Both the position numbers and the translations under genes were made by a program. Positions 1 to 9,255 of a stretch of 64,000 nucleotides of DNA are shown piece after piece (positions within the stretch are counted from its first letter, which is position 1; each line of letters opens with the position of its first letter). A model generated the notes under the pieces. The model was not told the origin of the DNA. It ran no database searches and was given only the letters and a program-made list of their open reading frames with translations. The stretch comes from Anderseniella sp963759095 (GTDB taxonomy: Bacteria > Pseudomonadota > Alphaproteobacteria > Rhizobiales > Aestuariivirgaceae): positions 1 through 64,000 of the forward strand of contig CAVWYF010000013.1 in the NCBI GenBank assembly GCA_963759095.1, in the 5' to 3' direction.

Positions 1-23
1 AGTTGTTCGACCAGTAAAATGAC

Positions 24-863
24 CTAATGCAGGATCTGGCTCAGGAACAGCTTGGTGCGGTCTGACTTGGGGTTGGTGAAGAAGGCTTCAGGCTCGTTCT
101 GTTCAACGATCTGGCCTTCGTCCATGAAGATCACCCGGTCTGCTACCTGACGGGCAAAGCCCATTTCGTGGGTCACGCACAGCATGGTCATGCCGGTTTC
201 TGCCAGATCCACCATCACTTCCAGCACTTCCTTGATCATTTCAGGGTCAAGGGCTGATGTAGGCTCATCGAACAGCATGATGCGCGGGTTCATGCACAGT
301 GAACGCGCAATGGCCACACGCTGCTGCTGGCCGCCTGACAGCTGGCCGGGATACTTGTTGGCCTGCTCGGGAATCTTCACCTTCTCCAGGAACCCCATCG
401 CGACTTCTTCGGCTTCCTTCTTCGGCATCTTGCGAACCCAGATCGGGGCAAGGGTGCAGTTTTCCAGAATGGTAAGGTGCGGGAACAGGTTGAAGTGCTG
501 GAACACCATGCCGACTTCGCGGCGGATTTCGTCGATCTTCTTCAGGTCGTCGGTCAGCTCAATGCCGTCCACGATGATCTGGCCCTTCTGGTGTTCTTCG
601 AGACGGTTGATGCAGCGGATCAGCGTCGACTTGCCGGATCCGGAAGGCCCGCAAATGACAATGCGCTCACCACGGTAGACCGTCAGGTCAATGTCACGCA
701 GAACATGGAAGTCGCCATACCATTTGTTCATACTGGAAATCTGGATCGCGACATCGTCCATTATAATATGGCCGGATTTCGCCGGTGCCGCCTTTGTTGC
801 AGAAGATGCAGTTGTCTTGCGTGCCGCTTTTTTCGCAGGCGCTGTTTTGGTTGCCTTGGCCAT
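24..863 (-). CDS. aapP: General L-amino acid ABC transporter ATP-binding protein AapP
   Basis: ATPase that should drive broad-specificity L-amino acid import with AapQ and AapM. Walker A GPSGSGKST is at residues 72-80, the signature LSGGQ at 175-179, Walker B IMLFDEP at 195-201, and a switch histidine in VTHEMGFA. It is the last gene of the minus-strand aapJQMP operon. The first ~34 residues are a Lys/Ala/Thr-rich basic tail not normal for AapP. An in-frame Met at residue 35 would give the usual length, but only the upstream ATG has a Shine-Dalgarno-like sequence (AGGA about 8 nt before it), so the long form is preferred. Family assignment is secure; the tail is unexplained. Confidence 0.95.
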   Translation of the reverse strand: MAKATKTAPAKKAARKTTASSATKAAPAKSGHIIMDDVAIQISSMNKWYGDFHVLRDIDLTVYRGERIVICGPSGSGKSTLIRCINRLEEHQKGQIIVDGIELTDDLKKIDEIRREVGMVFQHFNLFPHLTILENCTLAPIWVRKMPKKEAEEVAMGFLEKVKIPEQANKYPGQLSGGQQQRVAIARSLCMNPRIMLFDEPTSALDPEMIKEVLEVMVDLAETGMTMLCVTHEMGFARQVADRVIFMDEGQIVEQNEPEAFFTNPKSDRTKLFLSQILH

Positions 864-890
864 GGTCGGTTTTCCTAACGCTTAATCGGT

Positions 891-2210
891 TTAATTTTTA
901 TGTCCGGTGTCGAGCTGGCGTTCCATGAACATGGAATAGCGCGACATGGAGAAGCAGAATATCCAGAACACTGCGGCGGCAAAGAAGAAGCCGGTCGAGT
1001 GGGTTTGTGGCGCCACCCACTTCTGGTCGCTATTGGCTACCTGCACGATGAGAAGCAGATCATACAATCCAATAATGCCAACCAGCACGGTGTCCTTGAA
1101 CAGACCGATAAAGCTGTTGACGATGCCGGGAATGACCAGCTTCAGTGCTTGTGGCAGCGTGATCAGGGCCATGTCCTGCCAATAGGTCAGACCAAGCGCC
1201 TGGGCTGCTTCCGTCTGGCCCTTGGGTATGGCCTGCAGACCACCGCGCACCACTTCGGCCATATAAGCTGACGAGAACAATGCCACACCAATGAGCGCCC
1301 GTAACAACTTGTCGAAGCTGGTGCCGGGCGGGAGGAACAGCGGCAACACGACAGACGCCATGAACAACACGGTGATCAGCGGGACACCGCGCCAGAGTTC
1401 AATAAAGGCCACCGAGAACAGTTTCACCACCGGCATGTTTGAACGCCTGCCCAGTGCCAAAAGGACGCCGATCGGCAAGGACGCCACAATGCCGGTGACG
1501 GCAACAACCAGGGTCAGCAGCAGGCCGCCCCATTTGGAGGTCTCGACAAACGGCAGCCCGAAATCAACCGACATGATGATCAGCAGCAGAGCAACACCAC
1601 CGGCAATTGCGGCAGATGCGATCAGTGCGTGACTTGGCTGAATGATCTTGGCAACAAATCCCAACAACAGGATCGGGATGACTACTGCGCCGACAAATGC
1701 GCCAACGGTCAGCCAGGTTGACAGGCCGATGTCGAAATTGCCGCCGGTGAGCATGATCAGTGTCAGGATCGGGTAGATACCCAGCAGGAAAATACCGTTT
1801 ATCCGCTTGTAGGGCAGTGACGGCATCATCATCGGCACCAGGGCCAACACGCCCACAATGCCCACAATGTCCACACGCCAACGCTCGGTGAACGGATAGA
1901 AGCCGTACATCCACTGACCGAACTTGGCTCTTGCCATCGCCCAACAGGCACCGTGGGCTCCATCGTCAATGCACGCTGAACGGTCTTCACCGCTCCACAC
2001 TGCCTTGAACACGGCCCAGTCCAGCGTAATCCAGACCACATAGAGCAACAGTGCTCCGAATATGAGAGACATCAGTGCGTTTATTGGTGTCGGGAACAGG
2101 TTTTCGCGTATCCAGCCGATTGGACCGCCGACGGTCAGCGGTGCCGGCATGGCAGGCACATCTTCGGTTCGCACATAAGCAAGGTTTCTTTGAGAATGAA
2201 TGTCTGACAT
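891..2210 (-). CDS. aapM: General L-amino acid ABC transporter permease AapM
   Basis: Inner-membrane permease of 439 residues with many hydrophobic segments. Near the C-terminus it has the EAA loop of polar amino-acid permeases (EAAQALGLTYWQDMAL), which contacts the ATPase. The long N-terminal part with a periplasmic stretch containing Cys and Trp residues is typical of the AapM/BztC type rather than the short HisM type. It lies between aapQ, whose stop is 4 nt before this start, and aapP, which follows after a short gap, so the genes are almost certainly co-transcribed. It should pair with AapQ to form the transmembrane channel. Confidence 0.93.
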   Translation of the reverse strand: MSDIHSQRNLAYVRTEDVPAMPAPLTVGGPIGWIRENLFPTPINALMSLIFGALLLYVVWITLDWAVFKAVWSGEDRSACIDDGAHGACWAMARAKFGQWMYGFYPFTERWRVDIVGIVGVLALVPMMMPSLPYKRINGIFLLGIYPILTLIMLTGGNFDIGLSTWLTVGAFVGAVVIPILLLGFVAKIIQPSHALIASAAIAGGVALLLIIMSVDFGLPFVETSKWGGLLLTLVVAVTGIVASLPIGVLLALGRRSNMPVVKLFSVAFIELWRGVPLITVLFMASVVLPLFLPPGTSFDKLLRALIGVALFSSAYMAEVVRGGLQAIPKGQTEAAQALGLTYWQDMALITLPQALKLVIPGIVNSFIGLFKDTVLVGIIGLYDLLLIVQVANSDQKWVAPQTHSTGFFFAAAVFWIFCFSMSRYSMFMERQLDTGHKN

Positions 2211-2214
2211 GTGC

Positions 2215-3399
2215 TTATCTCTCCACCAGCTTCATTCGTGAATTGAACCAGTTCATAAAGGCTGACGTGAGCAGCGATATGGTCAGGTAGACCGCCATCC
2301 AGATGGCTATGATTTCCAGCGCCTGTCCAGACTGGTTCATCACCGTGCCGCCGGCTGCCACCAGTTCAGGGAAGCCGATTGCGACGGCCAGAGACGAGTT
2401 CTTGGTCAGGTTCAGATACTGGCTGGCCAGTGGTGGAATGATCACCCGCATGGCTTGCGGAATAACCACCAGACGCAGTGCCGGATTGGGTCTCAAGCCG
2501 AGTGCATAGGATGCTTCGGTCTGGCCCTTGTTGACCGCCAGAATGCCGGAGCGGACGATCTCTGCGATAAACGATGCAGTATACATCGACAAGGCGAAGT
2601 ACAGCGCGGCAAATTCCGGCACGAGGCCGACACCACCGCGCAGATTGAACTTGCCCTGCTCGGGAAACTCAAACTCGACCGGCGAGCCCATTGCGAAATA
2701 GGTCAGCAACGGCAGGCCAAACAAAATGCCAAGTGAGGTCAGGAAGACCGGGAATTGTTCACCGGTTGCTTCCTGGCGCTTGTGCGCCCACTTTCTCATT
2801 ACGATGATACCGACGATGGCCGCAATCACCGCAACCGCGATCATCCACGCCCCGTCACCCCAAATGAATTTCGGAATGGTAATGCCGCGATTGGACAAAA
2901 ATACAGTATCTGCGACTGACCAGGCCTCTTTCGGCTTGGGCAACGCAGCCAGCACCACCTTGTACCAGATGAACATCTGCACCAGCAGCGGAATGTTGCG
3001 CAAGACTTCGATGTAAATCTCGGCAACCTTGGCCACCAGCCAGTTCTTCGAAAGGCGCATGACGCCGACAGTGAAGCCGATAATGGTGGCCGTTATGATG
3101 CCGCAAAAAGCCACCAGGAGTGTGTTGAGAACGCCAACGGTGATCGCGCGGCCATAGGTTGAGGATTCCGAATAAGGGATCAGGGTAAATGACAGGTCGA
3201 AACCGGCTGTCGTATCGAGGAAGCCCCAGCCGGAGGCGATGTTTGCCCGTTCCAGATTAGCCAGGGTGTTTTGCACCACCTGCCAGGCAAAGAAAGCAAT
3301 AACGACAATCAATATCGCCTGTACGCCGATCGATCGGACTTTCGGATCGTTGAAAAACGCGACTTTTGGTGGGTCGCCTACGCCCGTGGTTACACTCAT
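2215..3399 (-). CDS. aapQ: General L-amino acid ABC transporter permease AapQ
   Basis: Second permease of the Aap system, of AapQ/BztB size. The EAA loop is visible as EASYALGLRPNPALRLVVIP, followed by the last transmembrane segments. The ORF is open from 3441, but the ATG at 3399 (protein starting MSVTTG) is preceded by GGTGAAGG at good spacing and matches the usual start, so it is chosen. It is followed within a few bases by aapM. A gap of about 270 nt separates it from aapJ, which is common in this operon because the binding protein is made in excess. Confidence 0.93.
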   Translation of the reverse strand: MSVTTGVGDPPKVAFFNDPKVRSIGVQAILIVVIAFFAWQVVQNTLANLERANIASGWGFLDTTAGFDLSFTLIPYSESSTYGRAITVGVLNTLLVAFCGIITATIIGFTVGVMRLSKNWLVAKVAEIYIEVLRNIPLLVQMFIWYKVVLAALPKPKEAWSVADTVFLSNRGITIPKFIWGDGAWMIAVAVIAAIVGIIVMRKWAHKRQEATGEQFPVFLTSLGILFGLPLLTYFAMGSPVEFEFPEQGKFNLRGGVGLVPEFAALYFALSMYTASFIAEIVRSGILAVNKGQTEASYALGLRPNPALRLVVIPQAMRVIIPPLASQYLNLTKNSSLAVAIGFPELVAAGGTVMNQSGQALEIIAIWMAVYLTISLLTSAFMNWFNSRMKLVER

Positions 3400-3536
3400 G
3401 CTGCTGCCTTCACCCTGCTGAGCTGATCTCGGGAACGCCAAAATTGCGTACCCTTCAGATCATTGCCCCGTTTCCTACCCGCAAACCCGATACGCCAATA
3501 CCGGATGCGAGCCCTCACCCTTCAGATTTCCTGTCG

Positions 3537-3553
3537 CCCGGTCTTGCGCCGGG
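3537..3553 (-). terminator. Weak hairpin in the aapJ-aapQ gap
   Basis: The 267-nt gap between aapJ and aapQ holds a short inverted repeat, CCCGG with 7-nt loop then CCGGG. There is no clear T-tract. It may stabilise the aapJ 3' end or attenuate transcription into aapQ. No coding sequence is seen in the rest of the gap. Confidence 0.25.
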
Positions 3554-3666
3554 TCGTTCCACCACAGGAACAATCAATTTCAGTATCTCAGTATAAATGC
3601 ACTAAATGCTGCCCGGCAACCAGCGCGTAACAGACGCAAGATGCCGGACAGTTTTAAATGTCGTTA

Positions 3667-4689
3667 TTAGCGAACAGGCGGTGCGTACTGAATGCCACCC
3701 TTGCTCCACAGCGCGTTAACGCCACGGCTGATCTTCAGGTTGGTTTCAGGACCAACATTGCGATCAAACATTTCGCCATAGTTGCCAACAGCCTTGATGG
3801 CATTGGCAGCCCAGTTATTTTCAAGACCGATTGCCTTGCCGAAATCGCCTTCAACTCCCAGCAGACGGCGAATGCCCGGATCTGTTGAATTAGCCATCAT
3901 GTCATCTGCATTAGCAGCAGTAACACCAGCTTCTTCAGCATTCAGCAGCGCGTAGTAGGTCCACTTTACAACGTTGAACCATGCATCGTCGCCCTGACGG
4001 ACAACCGGGCCCAGAGGCTCTTTGGAAATGATTTCCGGAAGAACCACGTTTTCATCCGGGTTCTTCATCTTGAGACGCTCGGCATACAGGCCGGACTGGT
4101 CAGTTGTGAACACGTCGCAACGACCGGAATCGTATGCAGCGACAACTTCATCAGCCTTTTCGAATGCAACAACTTCGTACTTCATGTTGTTGGCACGGAA
4201 ATAGTCGGCCAGGTTGAGTTCGGTGGTTGTGCCGGTCTGTGTGCAAACCGATGCGCCATCGAGCTTCAGCGCGCTGTCGACACCAAGAGACTTCTTAACC
4301 ATGAAACCCTGGCCGTCATAATAGGTCACACCAGCAAACACGAGGCCAAGTGAAGTATCACGGCCCATGGTCCAAGTGGTGTTGCGCGACAGAATATCGA
4401 TCTCACCGGACTGCAAAGCTGTGAAACGCTCCTTGGCTGAAAGCGGCGTGAACTTTACTTTCTGACCGTCTCCGAAAACCGAACCGGCAACTGCGCGGCA
4501 GAAGTCAACGTCAAGACCAGTCCAGTTGTTTTTGTCATCGGGGTTTGAGAAGCCGATCAGACCCTGGCTCACACCACACTGAACAAATCCCTTGGACTTG
4601 ACGTCATCAAGGGTGCCTGCCGAAGCAGCTGAAATCCCGGCCAGCGATACAGCTGTACCAAGAGCAAGCGAAAGCAACGTACGTTTCAT
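3667..4689 (-). CDS. aapJ: General L-amino acid ABC transporter substrate-binding protein AapJ
   Basis: Periplasmic binding protein of 340 residues. A Sec signal peptide covers residues 1 to about 25 (hydrophobic core, then SAASAG). The mature part starts with the polar amino-acid-binding fold (DVKSKGFVQCGVSQGLIGFS) and carries the family 'GLDVDFCRAVA' and 'NTTWTMGRD' segments. It is the first gene of the operon and captures amino acids for AapQMP. Divergent to metC across a region of about 290 nt. Length and motifs match AapJ well. Confidence 0.95.
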   Translation of the reverse strand: MKRTLLSLALGTAVSLAGISAASAGTLDDVKSKGFVQCGVSQGLIGFSNPDDKNNWTGLDVDFCRAVAGSVFGDGQKVKFTPLSAKERFTALQSGEIDILSRNTTWTMGRDTSLGLVFAGVTYYDGQGFMVKKSLGVDSALKLDGASVCTQTGTTTELNLADYFRANNMKYEVVAFEKADEVVAAYDSGRCDVFTTDQSGLYAERLKMKNPDENVVLPEIISKEPLGPVVRQGDDAWFNVVKWTYYALLNAEEAGVTAANADDMMANSTDPGIRRLLGVEGDFGKAIGLENNWAANAIKAVGNYGEMFDRNVGPETNLKISRGVNALWSKGGIQYAPPVR

Positions 4690-4976
4690 TTGTATTTCCT
4701 TTGATCATTTAAGATTGGGCTATTGCTCTTGCAACAAGAGCGAAAAGGCAACCCGGCAATCCATTACCTGCCGTGCTACTTGGTTCCGGTTCAGCAACAG
4801 CCACCGTCCATGAGTATTTCAATTTTTACTCCCTGAGTACGCGCCTATTAAACGCGCACGATTGGTATCCTGCCCAAATTCCAACCATCGTCAAGCTGTT
4901 CAACAAAAAATTTCTTCTCAAAGCTGACAGAAACGGTAAACAGGCCGAACCATTTCAACCTGTGAAAGTCCATCCC
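4690..4976. promoter_or_regulatory. Divergent aapJ-metC intergenic region with inverted repeat
   Basis: This region must hold the promoters of both aapJ and metC. At 4725-4741 there is a perfect 7-bp inverted repeat, GCTCTTG-CAA-CAAGAGC, lying 36 nt upstream of the aapJ start. It could be an operator or a hairpin in the aapJ leader. The upstream in-frame extension of the metC ORF (from 4773) lies here and is judged non-coding. Confidence 0.35.
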
Positions 4977-6152
4977 ATGAAAAGCTCCAAGGGTGCCTCG
5001 CACCAACCTGCAACCGATCTTGTCACAGCGGGCCGGCAGTATTCCGAGCACGGCATTGTCAGCCCCGGCGTCTATCACGCTTCGACCATCCTGTACCCAA
5101 ACACCGATGCATTGCGCGCACACAACCAGCCCTATACCTACGGGCGCAAGGGAACCCCTACGTCACGCGCGTTGGAAGAAACCGTCGCACAGCTGGAAGG
5201 TGGTCATGCCTGCAGACTGACCCCGTCCGGACTGGCCGCGGTATCCACCGTCATGATGGCATTCCTGAACACCGGCGATCATGTGCTGGTCACCGACAGT
5301 GCCTATCGGCCAACCCGCAGTCTGTGCAACGGCCTGCTGGAGCGCATGGGTATAGAAACAACGTTTTACGACCCATTGATCGGGGCCGGCATTTCCGACC
5401 TGATGAGACCCAATACAAAATTGGTGATGACCGAATGTCCGGGCTCGCAGACATTTGAGATGCAGGACATACCGGCAATCGTCAAAGCTGCACATGCTCA
5501 TGGTGCCCTTGTTGCCATCGACAACACCTGGTCAGGCGGGCACTATTTCAAGGCGTTTGAGCACGGTTGCGACATCTCTTTCCAGGCCGCCACCAAATAC
5601 CTTGTGGGTCATTCGGATTGCATGATGGGATGTATCACGGTCGCTGAAGAGCACTGGGACCGGTTCAAAGACGCCTATGAGCAGATGGGATTGTGTGCCG
5701 GGCCGGACGATATGTATCTGACGCTGCGTGGCATCCGCACACTGGACGTGCGCCTGGAGCGGCACATGAAGTCCGCGCTTGATATTGCTGAGTGGCTGAG
5801 GGCACGCGACGAGGTGGCAGAGGTTCTGCATCCGGGCCTTCCAGGCGCTGCCGGCCATGACATCTGGAAGCGCGACTTTAAAGGCTCATCGGGCCTGTTC
5901 GCTTTTATATTGAAAACCAGCGATCAGCGCGCTGTTGACACTTTTCTCAACACATTGACGCTGTATGGCATGGGCTATTCATGGGGCGGGTTTGAGAGCC
6001 TTGTAATTCCGTGTGATGTAACCAGTTATAGGACAGCAACAACGTGGGATCGTGAAGGCCATCTGTTGCGCCTGCACATTGGGCTTGAGGACGTTACGGA
6101 CCTGAAGAAGGACCTGGAGAACGGTTTCAAAGCGATGGCAGCCCTGGCTTAA
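4977..6152 (+). CDS. metC: Cystathionine beta-lyase (PLP-dependent)
   Basis: Cys/Met metabolism PLP enzyme of 391 residues, expected to cleave cystathionine to homocysteine, pyruvate and ammonia in methionine biosynthesis. The Schiff-base lysine is Lys207 in AATKYLVGHSD; the pyridine-N aspartate is Asp182 in IDNTW; the N-terminal YGRKGTPTSRALE motif (from Tyr55) contributes to the neighbouring active site. The ORF is open from 4773, but homology begins at the ATG at 4977. Other Cys/Met lyases share these motifs, but the GHSD form with the early YGRKGTP motif fits MetC best. Confidence 0.9.
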   Translation: MKSSKGASHQPATDLVTAGRQYSEHGIVSPGVYHASTILYPNTDALRAHNQPYTYGRKGTPTSRALEETVAQLEGGHACRLTPSGLAAVSTVMMAFLNTGDHVLVTDSAYRPTRSLCNGLLERMGIETTFYDPLIGAGISDLMRPNTKLVMTECPGSQTFEMQDIPAIVKAAHAHGALVAIDNTWSGGHYFKAFEHGCDISFQAATKYLVGHSDCMMGCITVAEEHWDRFKDAYEQMGLCAGPDDMYLTLRGIRTLDVRLERHMKSALDIAEWLRARDEVAEVLHPGLPGAAGHDIWKRDFKGSSGLFAFILKTSDQRAVDTFLNTLTLYGMGYSWGGFESLVIPCDVTSYRTATTWDREGHLLRLHIGLEDVTDLKKDLENGFKAMAALA

Positions 6153-6177
6153 CCGGCACCAATTAACGGAGTGACAC

Positions 6178-6708
6178 ATGATCTCGTGCAAATCCCTCAT
6201 GGCCGCAGGCATTTCGGCCATGTTGTTGATGACTGCCGCCATCAGTCCGGCAATCGCTGCGGACGATGACCCTGAACTGATCTTCAAAAAATCGACCGTG
6301 TTCCGGTTGCTGTCACCCAATGCCAAGCTGGCCGTCTATGCGCTGGATGATCCGCTCATTGAAGGCGTTGCCTGTCACTTCACCCTGCCGGAAATCGGTG
6401 GCTGGAAAGGCTGGGCGGGTTTTGCCGAGGAACGGTCGGAAGTGTCACTTGCCTGCCGCCAGGTCGGTCCGGTGAGCTTCAAGGCGAAGTTTGAGCAGGG
6501 AGACGAAGTTTACAAACAGCGCCGGTCGTTGTTTTTCAAGAAACTCCAGATCGTGCGCGGCTGTGATCCCGTGCGCAACACGCTGGTTTACCTTGTGTAC
6601 TCTGACCGCATCATTGAGGGCAGCCCGCAAAACTCCACCTCGACCGTGCCGATCATGCCGTGGGGCAATTCACCGGCTCCGAAGTGTGGCGAGTACATGG
6701 AAAAGTGA
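6178..6708 (+). CDS. creA: CreA family periplasmic protein
   Basis: A 176-residue exported protein with a signal peptide (residues 1 to about 27, ending AIA-ADD). The mature part has the CreA signature: 'KSTVFRLLSPNAKL', 'DDPLIEGVACHF', 'SLACRQVGP', 'YLVYSDRIIEGSPQNS' and the conserved end 'VPIMPW'. Molecular function is not established for this family. It follows metC by 25 nt. Its TGA stop overlaps a GTG start of the next gene (GTGA at 6705-6708), suggesting translational coupling. Confidence 0.88.
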   Translation: MISCKSLMAAGISAMLLMTAAISPAIAADDDPELIFKKSTVFRLLSPNAKLAVYALDDPLIEGVACHFTLPEIGGWKGWAGFAEERSEVSLACRQVGPVSFKAKFEQGDEVYKQRRSLFFKKLQIVRGCDPVRNTLVYLVYSDRIIEGSPQNSTSTVPIMPWGNSPAPKCGEYMEK

Positions 6709-7700
6709 GCGCCGGTTCTTCCATACGCGCGTGGAGCTATGCAGAAGCCGGTTCAGCCCGTGATGTGATGCAACTGGTGCACATGACTGCATCTGAGCCT
6801 GCAGCGGGGGAGGTTCTCGTCGAAACGAAAGTGTCGGCCGTCAACCCGACCGACATCAAACGGCGAACCACCGGCCGCGAGCTCGGCAGGTTTGAACGCA
6901 TCATACCCAATAATGACGGTGCGGGGATTATCGTTGCTGTTGGGGAGGGAGTGTCGGCAGAGAGAATTGGCGACCATGTCTGGCTGTTCGCGGCGCAAGC
7001 CGGCAGGCCACATGGTACGGCAAGCAGCATGCTGGCAATTTCCTCACCTCTTGCCATCGAGTTACCCAAATCGGCAAGCTTTGCAGACGGCGCCTGCATA
7101 GGAGTGCCTGCAGTAACCGCGTGGCATGGAGTCCTGGGGGATGGGCCGGTGACAGGTAAAACCGTTCTGGTGACCGGTGCCGGCGGGCGGGTCGGGCGCT
7201 ATGGCGTACAGATTGCGAAAGCAGCAGGTGCAAATGTGATTGCCCTGTCACGCGCGGCAAAGTCTGATGAGTTGGAAAGGCTGGGCGCGAGCACAGTGGT
7301 TGACTACACCGCACCGGACCTGGCCAGCAGGCTGCAGGCAGCGGCGCCTGACGGCATCGACAGGATATGTGATGCCACCCTGGCCCTGACACTGGAACAT
7401 GCTCTGCCGGCACTGAACCCGCGTGCGGTGATCGCGGCCTATGCGTCCGACATGAACCCGTCCCCTGCCTTGCCTTTCGGCCAGATGCTTTATGCCAATA
7501 TTGCGCTGACGCCGTTTTCGATCTTTGCGCTCAGCAATAGCCAGCGGGATGCTGCCCTGGTTGGCGTCAGTGATTTTCTCAGCACCGGCAAATTACGCCA
7601 TCATGTTGGTGCCCGGTTTGAGTTTGACCAGATGGTCGAAGCCCATGAAGCTATGGAAGCCGGACAGGTCGACGGTGCCTGCCTGGTGGCTGTGAGGTGA
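6705..7700 (+). CDS. NADPH:quinone reductase-like MDR-family oxidoreductase
   Basis: Zinc-independent medium-chain dehydrogenase/reductase of 331 residues. The N-terminal GroES-like part has 'VSAVNPTDIKRR'; the Rossmann part has the nucleotide-binding stretch GAGGRVGRYGVQIAKAAG, and no zinc-ligand cysteine pattern is seen. It probably reduces quinones or enones with NADPH. The ORF is open from 6660 inside creA, but the GTG at 6705, overlapping the creA stop by 4 nt, gives the expected N-terminus. Substrate unknown. Confidence 0.85.
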   Translation: MSAGSSIRAWSYAEAGSARDVMQLVHMTASEPAAGEVLVETKVSAVNPTDIKRRTTGRELGRFERIIPNNDGAGIIVAVGEGVSAERIGDHVWLFAAQAGRPHGTASSMLAISSPLAIELPKSASFADGACIGVPAVTAWHGVLGDGPVTGKTVLVTGAGGRVGRYGVQIAKAAGANVIALSRAAKSDELERLGASTVVDYTAPDLASRLQAAAPDGIDRICDATLALTLEHALPALNPRAVIAAYASDMNPSPALPFGQMLYANIALTPFSIFALSNSQRDAALVGVSDFLSTGKLRHHVGARFEFDQMVEAHEAMEAGQVDGACLVAVR

Positions 7701-7839
7701 GCCAGCACTGTGTCTTGTGCAGTCAAGCCGTGCGTGGACAGGGGTTGCCGACAACAGGGTTTTAAGTTTTCCTGACACAATCTGCGCCTAAAAATTTCCA
7801 ACCGGGCAACAACGGCGCGAAACCATACGGGTTGAACAT

Positions 7840-8730
7840 ATGGCCAGATCGCAAGCTGTCGCCGTTGCGCTGGTCATGACAATCGGAATCTTGTGGGGCC
7901 TCAACTGGCCGGCTGTCAAATTCATACTCGGATCTGTTCCGCCGTGGACGTTCCGTGCGCTCGCTTTCACGCTGGGCGCCATACTGCTGGCAATCATCGC
8001 ACGCCGCGCCGGCGAAAACCTTCGTGTCGAAGCTCCAGAGCGCAGCGCCATGGTTATTGCCAGCCTTTTGACCGTATTTGGCTTCAATGTTTTTACGGCA
8101 TTCGGTCAGTTGCTGACCGAAACGTCAAAAGCGGCCATCATTGCCTTCACCATGCCGATGTGGGCTGCCTTGCTGGCAGTGGTTTTTCTGGGCGAGAGGT
8201 TTGGCCTGAACCGCCTTGCCTCATTACTGCTCGGCATGGCCGGATTGGCAACGCTGCTTGCCAGTGATGCCAGGAACTTCATCGACCATCCGGCAGGGTT
8301 TTTGTTCATGCTGGGTGCAGCTGTATCATGGGCCGCCGGCACTGTGTTGCTCAAGGCCAGAGACTGGACAACCGCACCTCTGGCGCGCTCTGCCTGGCTG
8401 GTCGGAGTTTCAGCCATACCTGCGTGGGCAGGCGCTGTGCTGTTTGAACAACCGTGGACGCTTAACATGCCGGATGCTTCCGTTCTCGCAGTGTTTGCGT
8501 TTCATGTCGTTGGTCCGGTTGCGTTATGTTATGCGGCCTGGGTCAGCCTGGTTTCCCGGTTGCCTGCTTCAACAGCGGCCATCGGCACCCTGCTCATACC
8601 GGTGGTCGGAGTGCTCTCATCCAGCCTGCTGCTTGGCGATGTGCTGACAATGGACAAGATCATCGCACTTGGCTTGATTGTGTCCTCGGTTGCATTAACC
8701 TTCATTCAGCCAACGCAACCGCGAAGGTAA
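7840..8730 (+). CDS. EamA/DMT-family transporter
   Basis: A 296-residue integral membrane protein with about ten hydrophobic segments in two repeats, as in the drug/metabolite exporter family. It starts with the typical 'ILWGLNWPAVK' segment, and the first repeat ends in 'KAAIIAFTMPMWAALLAVVFLGER'-like sequence. It likely exports a metabolite or amino acid. It stands alone, about 140 nt after the oxidoreductase gene. Substrate cannot be read from sequence. Confidence 0.9.
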   Translation: MARSQAVAVALVMTIGILWGLNWPAVKFILGSVPPWTFRALAFTLGAILLAIIARRAGENLRVEAPERSAMVIASLLTVFGFNVFTAFGQLLTETSKAAIIAFTMPMWAALLAVVFLGERFGLNRLASLLLGMAGLATLLASDARNFIDHPAGFLFMLGAAVSWAAGTVLLKARDWTTAPLARSAWLVGVSAIPAWAGAVLFEQPWTLNMPDASVLAVFAFHVVGPVALCYAAWVSLVSRLPASTAAIGTLLIPVVGVLSSSLLLGDVLTMDKIIALGLIVSSVALTFIQPTQPRR

Positions 8731-8799
8731 CAAGGTCGACCGCAACCGGTTCAGCAAAGACAAGGCTTGTGAGACAAATGAATAAGCTGAGAATGGTCT

Positions 8800-9219
8800 A
8801 TGGCGTCATGGCTTTGCTGTTGCTCATCGACCCCCGGACAGATGGCCCATTCTCAGGACAAACTGCAGGTAAACTGCCCCTACTCGCAACTGGAATGGAT
8901 TGAGACCAAACTGTTTATGGGATTGAGCACAAGTAGAGGCGCTGCGGTTTCAAGGCGTGAGTGGGATAAATTCGTCACCGACAATTTCGTGGTCAGTTTC
9001 CCGGATGGATTCACCATCGTTGAAACAACCGGCTACTGGCAGGACCGGGTCACCAAGTCCACTGTTTATGAAAACGGCAAACAAATTGTAATTCTGCATG
9101 AAGCAACACCGGACAACGAAACGATAATCAATGAGATCGCCGAAAAATATTGCTCCCAGTTCGATCAGCAGTCCCTGCTGATTTCCAGCAGCAAGGCGAA
9201 CGTGCGATTTTGTGAATAG
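8800..9219 (+). CDS. DUF3574 domain protein (probable exported; N-terminus frameshifted)
   Basis: The conserved part (about residues 25-139) matches DUF3574: 'ETKLFMGL', 'VSRREWDKFV', 'FPDGFTIVETTGYWQD', 'KQIVILHEATPDNETIINEI'. Function unknown. The best signal-peptide start is at 8778 (MNKLRMVYGVMALLLL), but it lies in a different frame. Removing one C from the C5 run at 8831-8835 would join it to the DUF3574 frame. So the 8800 start is probably an artefact of an indel or of a real frameshift. Confidence 0.65.
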   Translation: MASWLCCCSSTPGQMAHSQDKLQVNCPYSQLEWIETKLFMGLSTSRGAAVSRREWDKFVTDNFVVSFPDGFTIVETTGYWQDRVTKSTVYENGKQIVILHEATPDNETIINEIAEKYCSQFDQQSLLISSSKANVRFCE

Positions 9220-9255
9220 AACTGAAACCGCCCAGGCTGTCCAGTTGCAGTAAAC

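Noticed and set aside
184..678. 164-codon plus-strand ORF at the window start
   Set aside because: Fully antisense to aapP.
8778..8903. Separate small gene for the MNKLRMVYG signal-like sequence
   Set aside because: It looks like the lost N-terminus of the DUF3574 protein rather than an independent gene.
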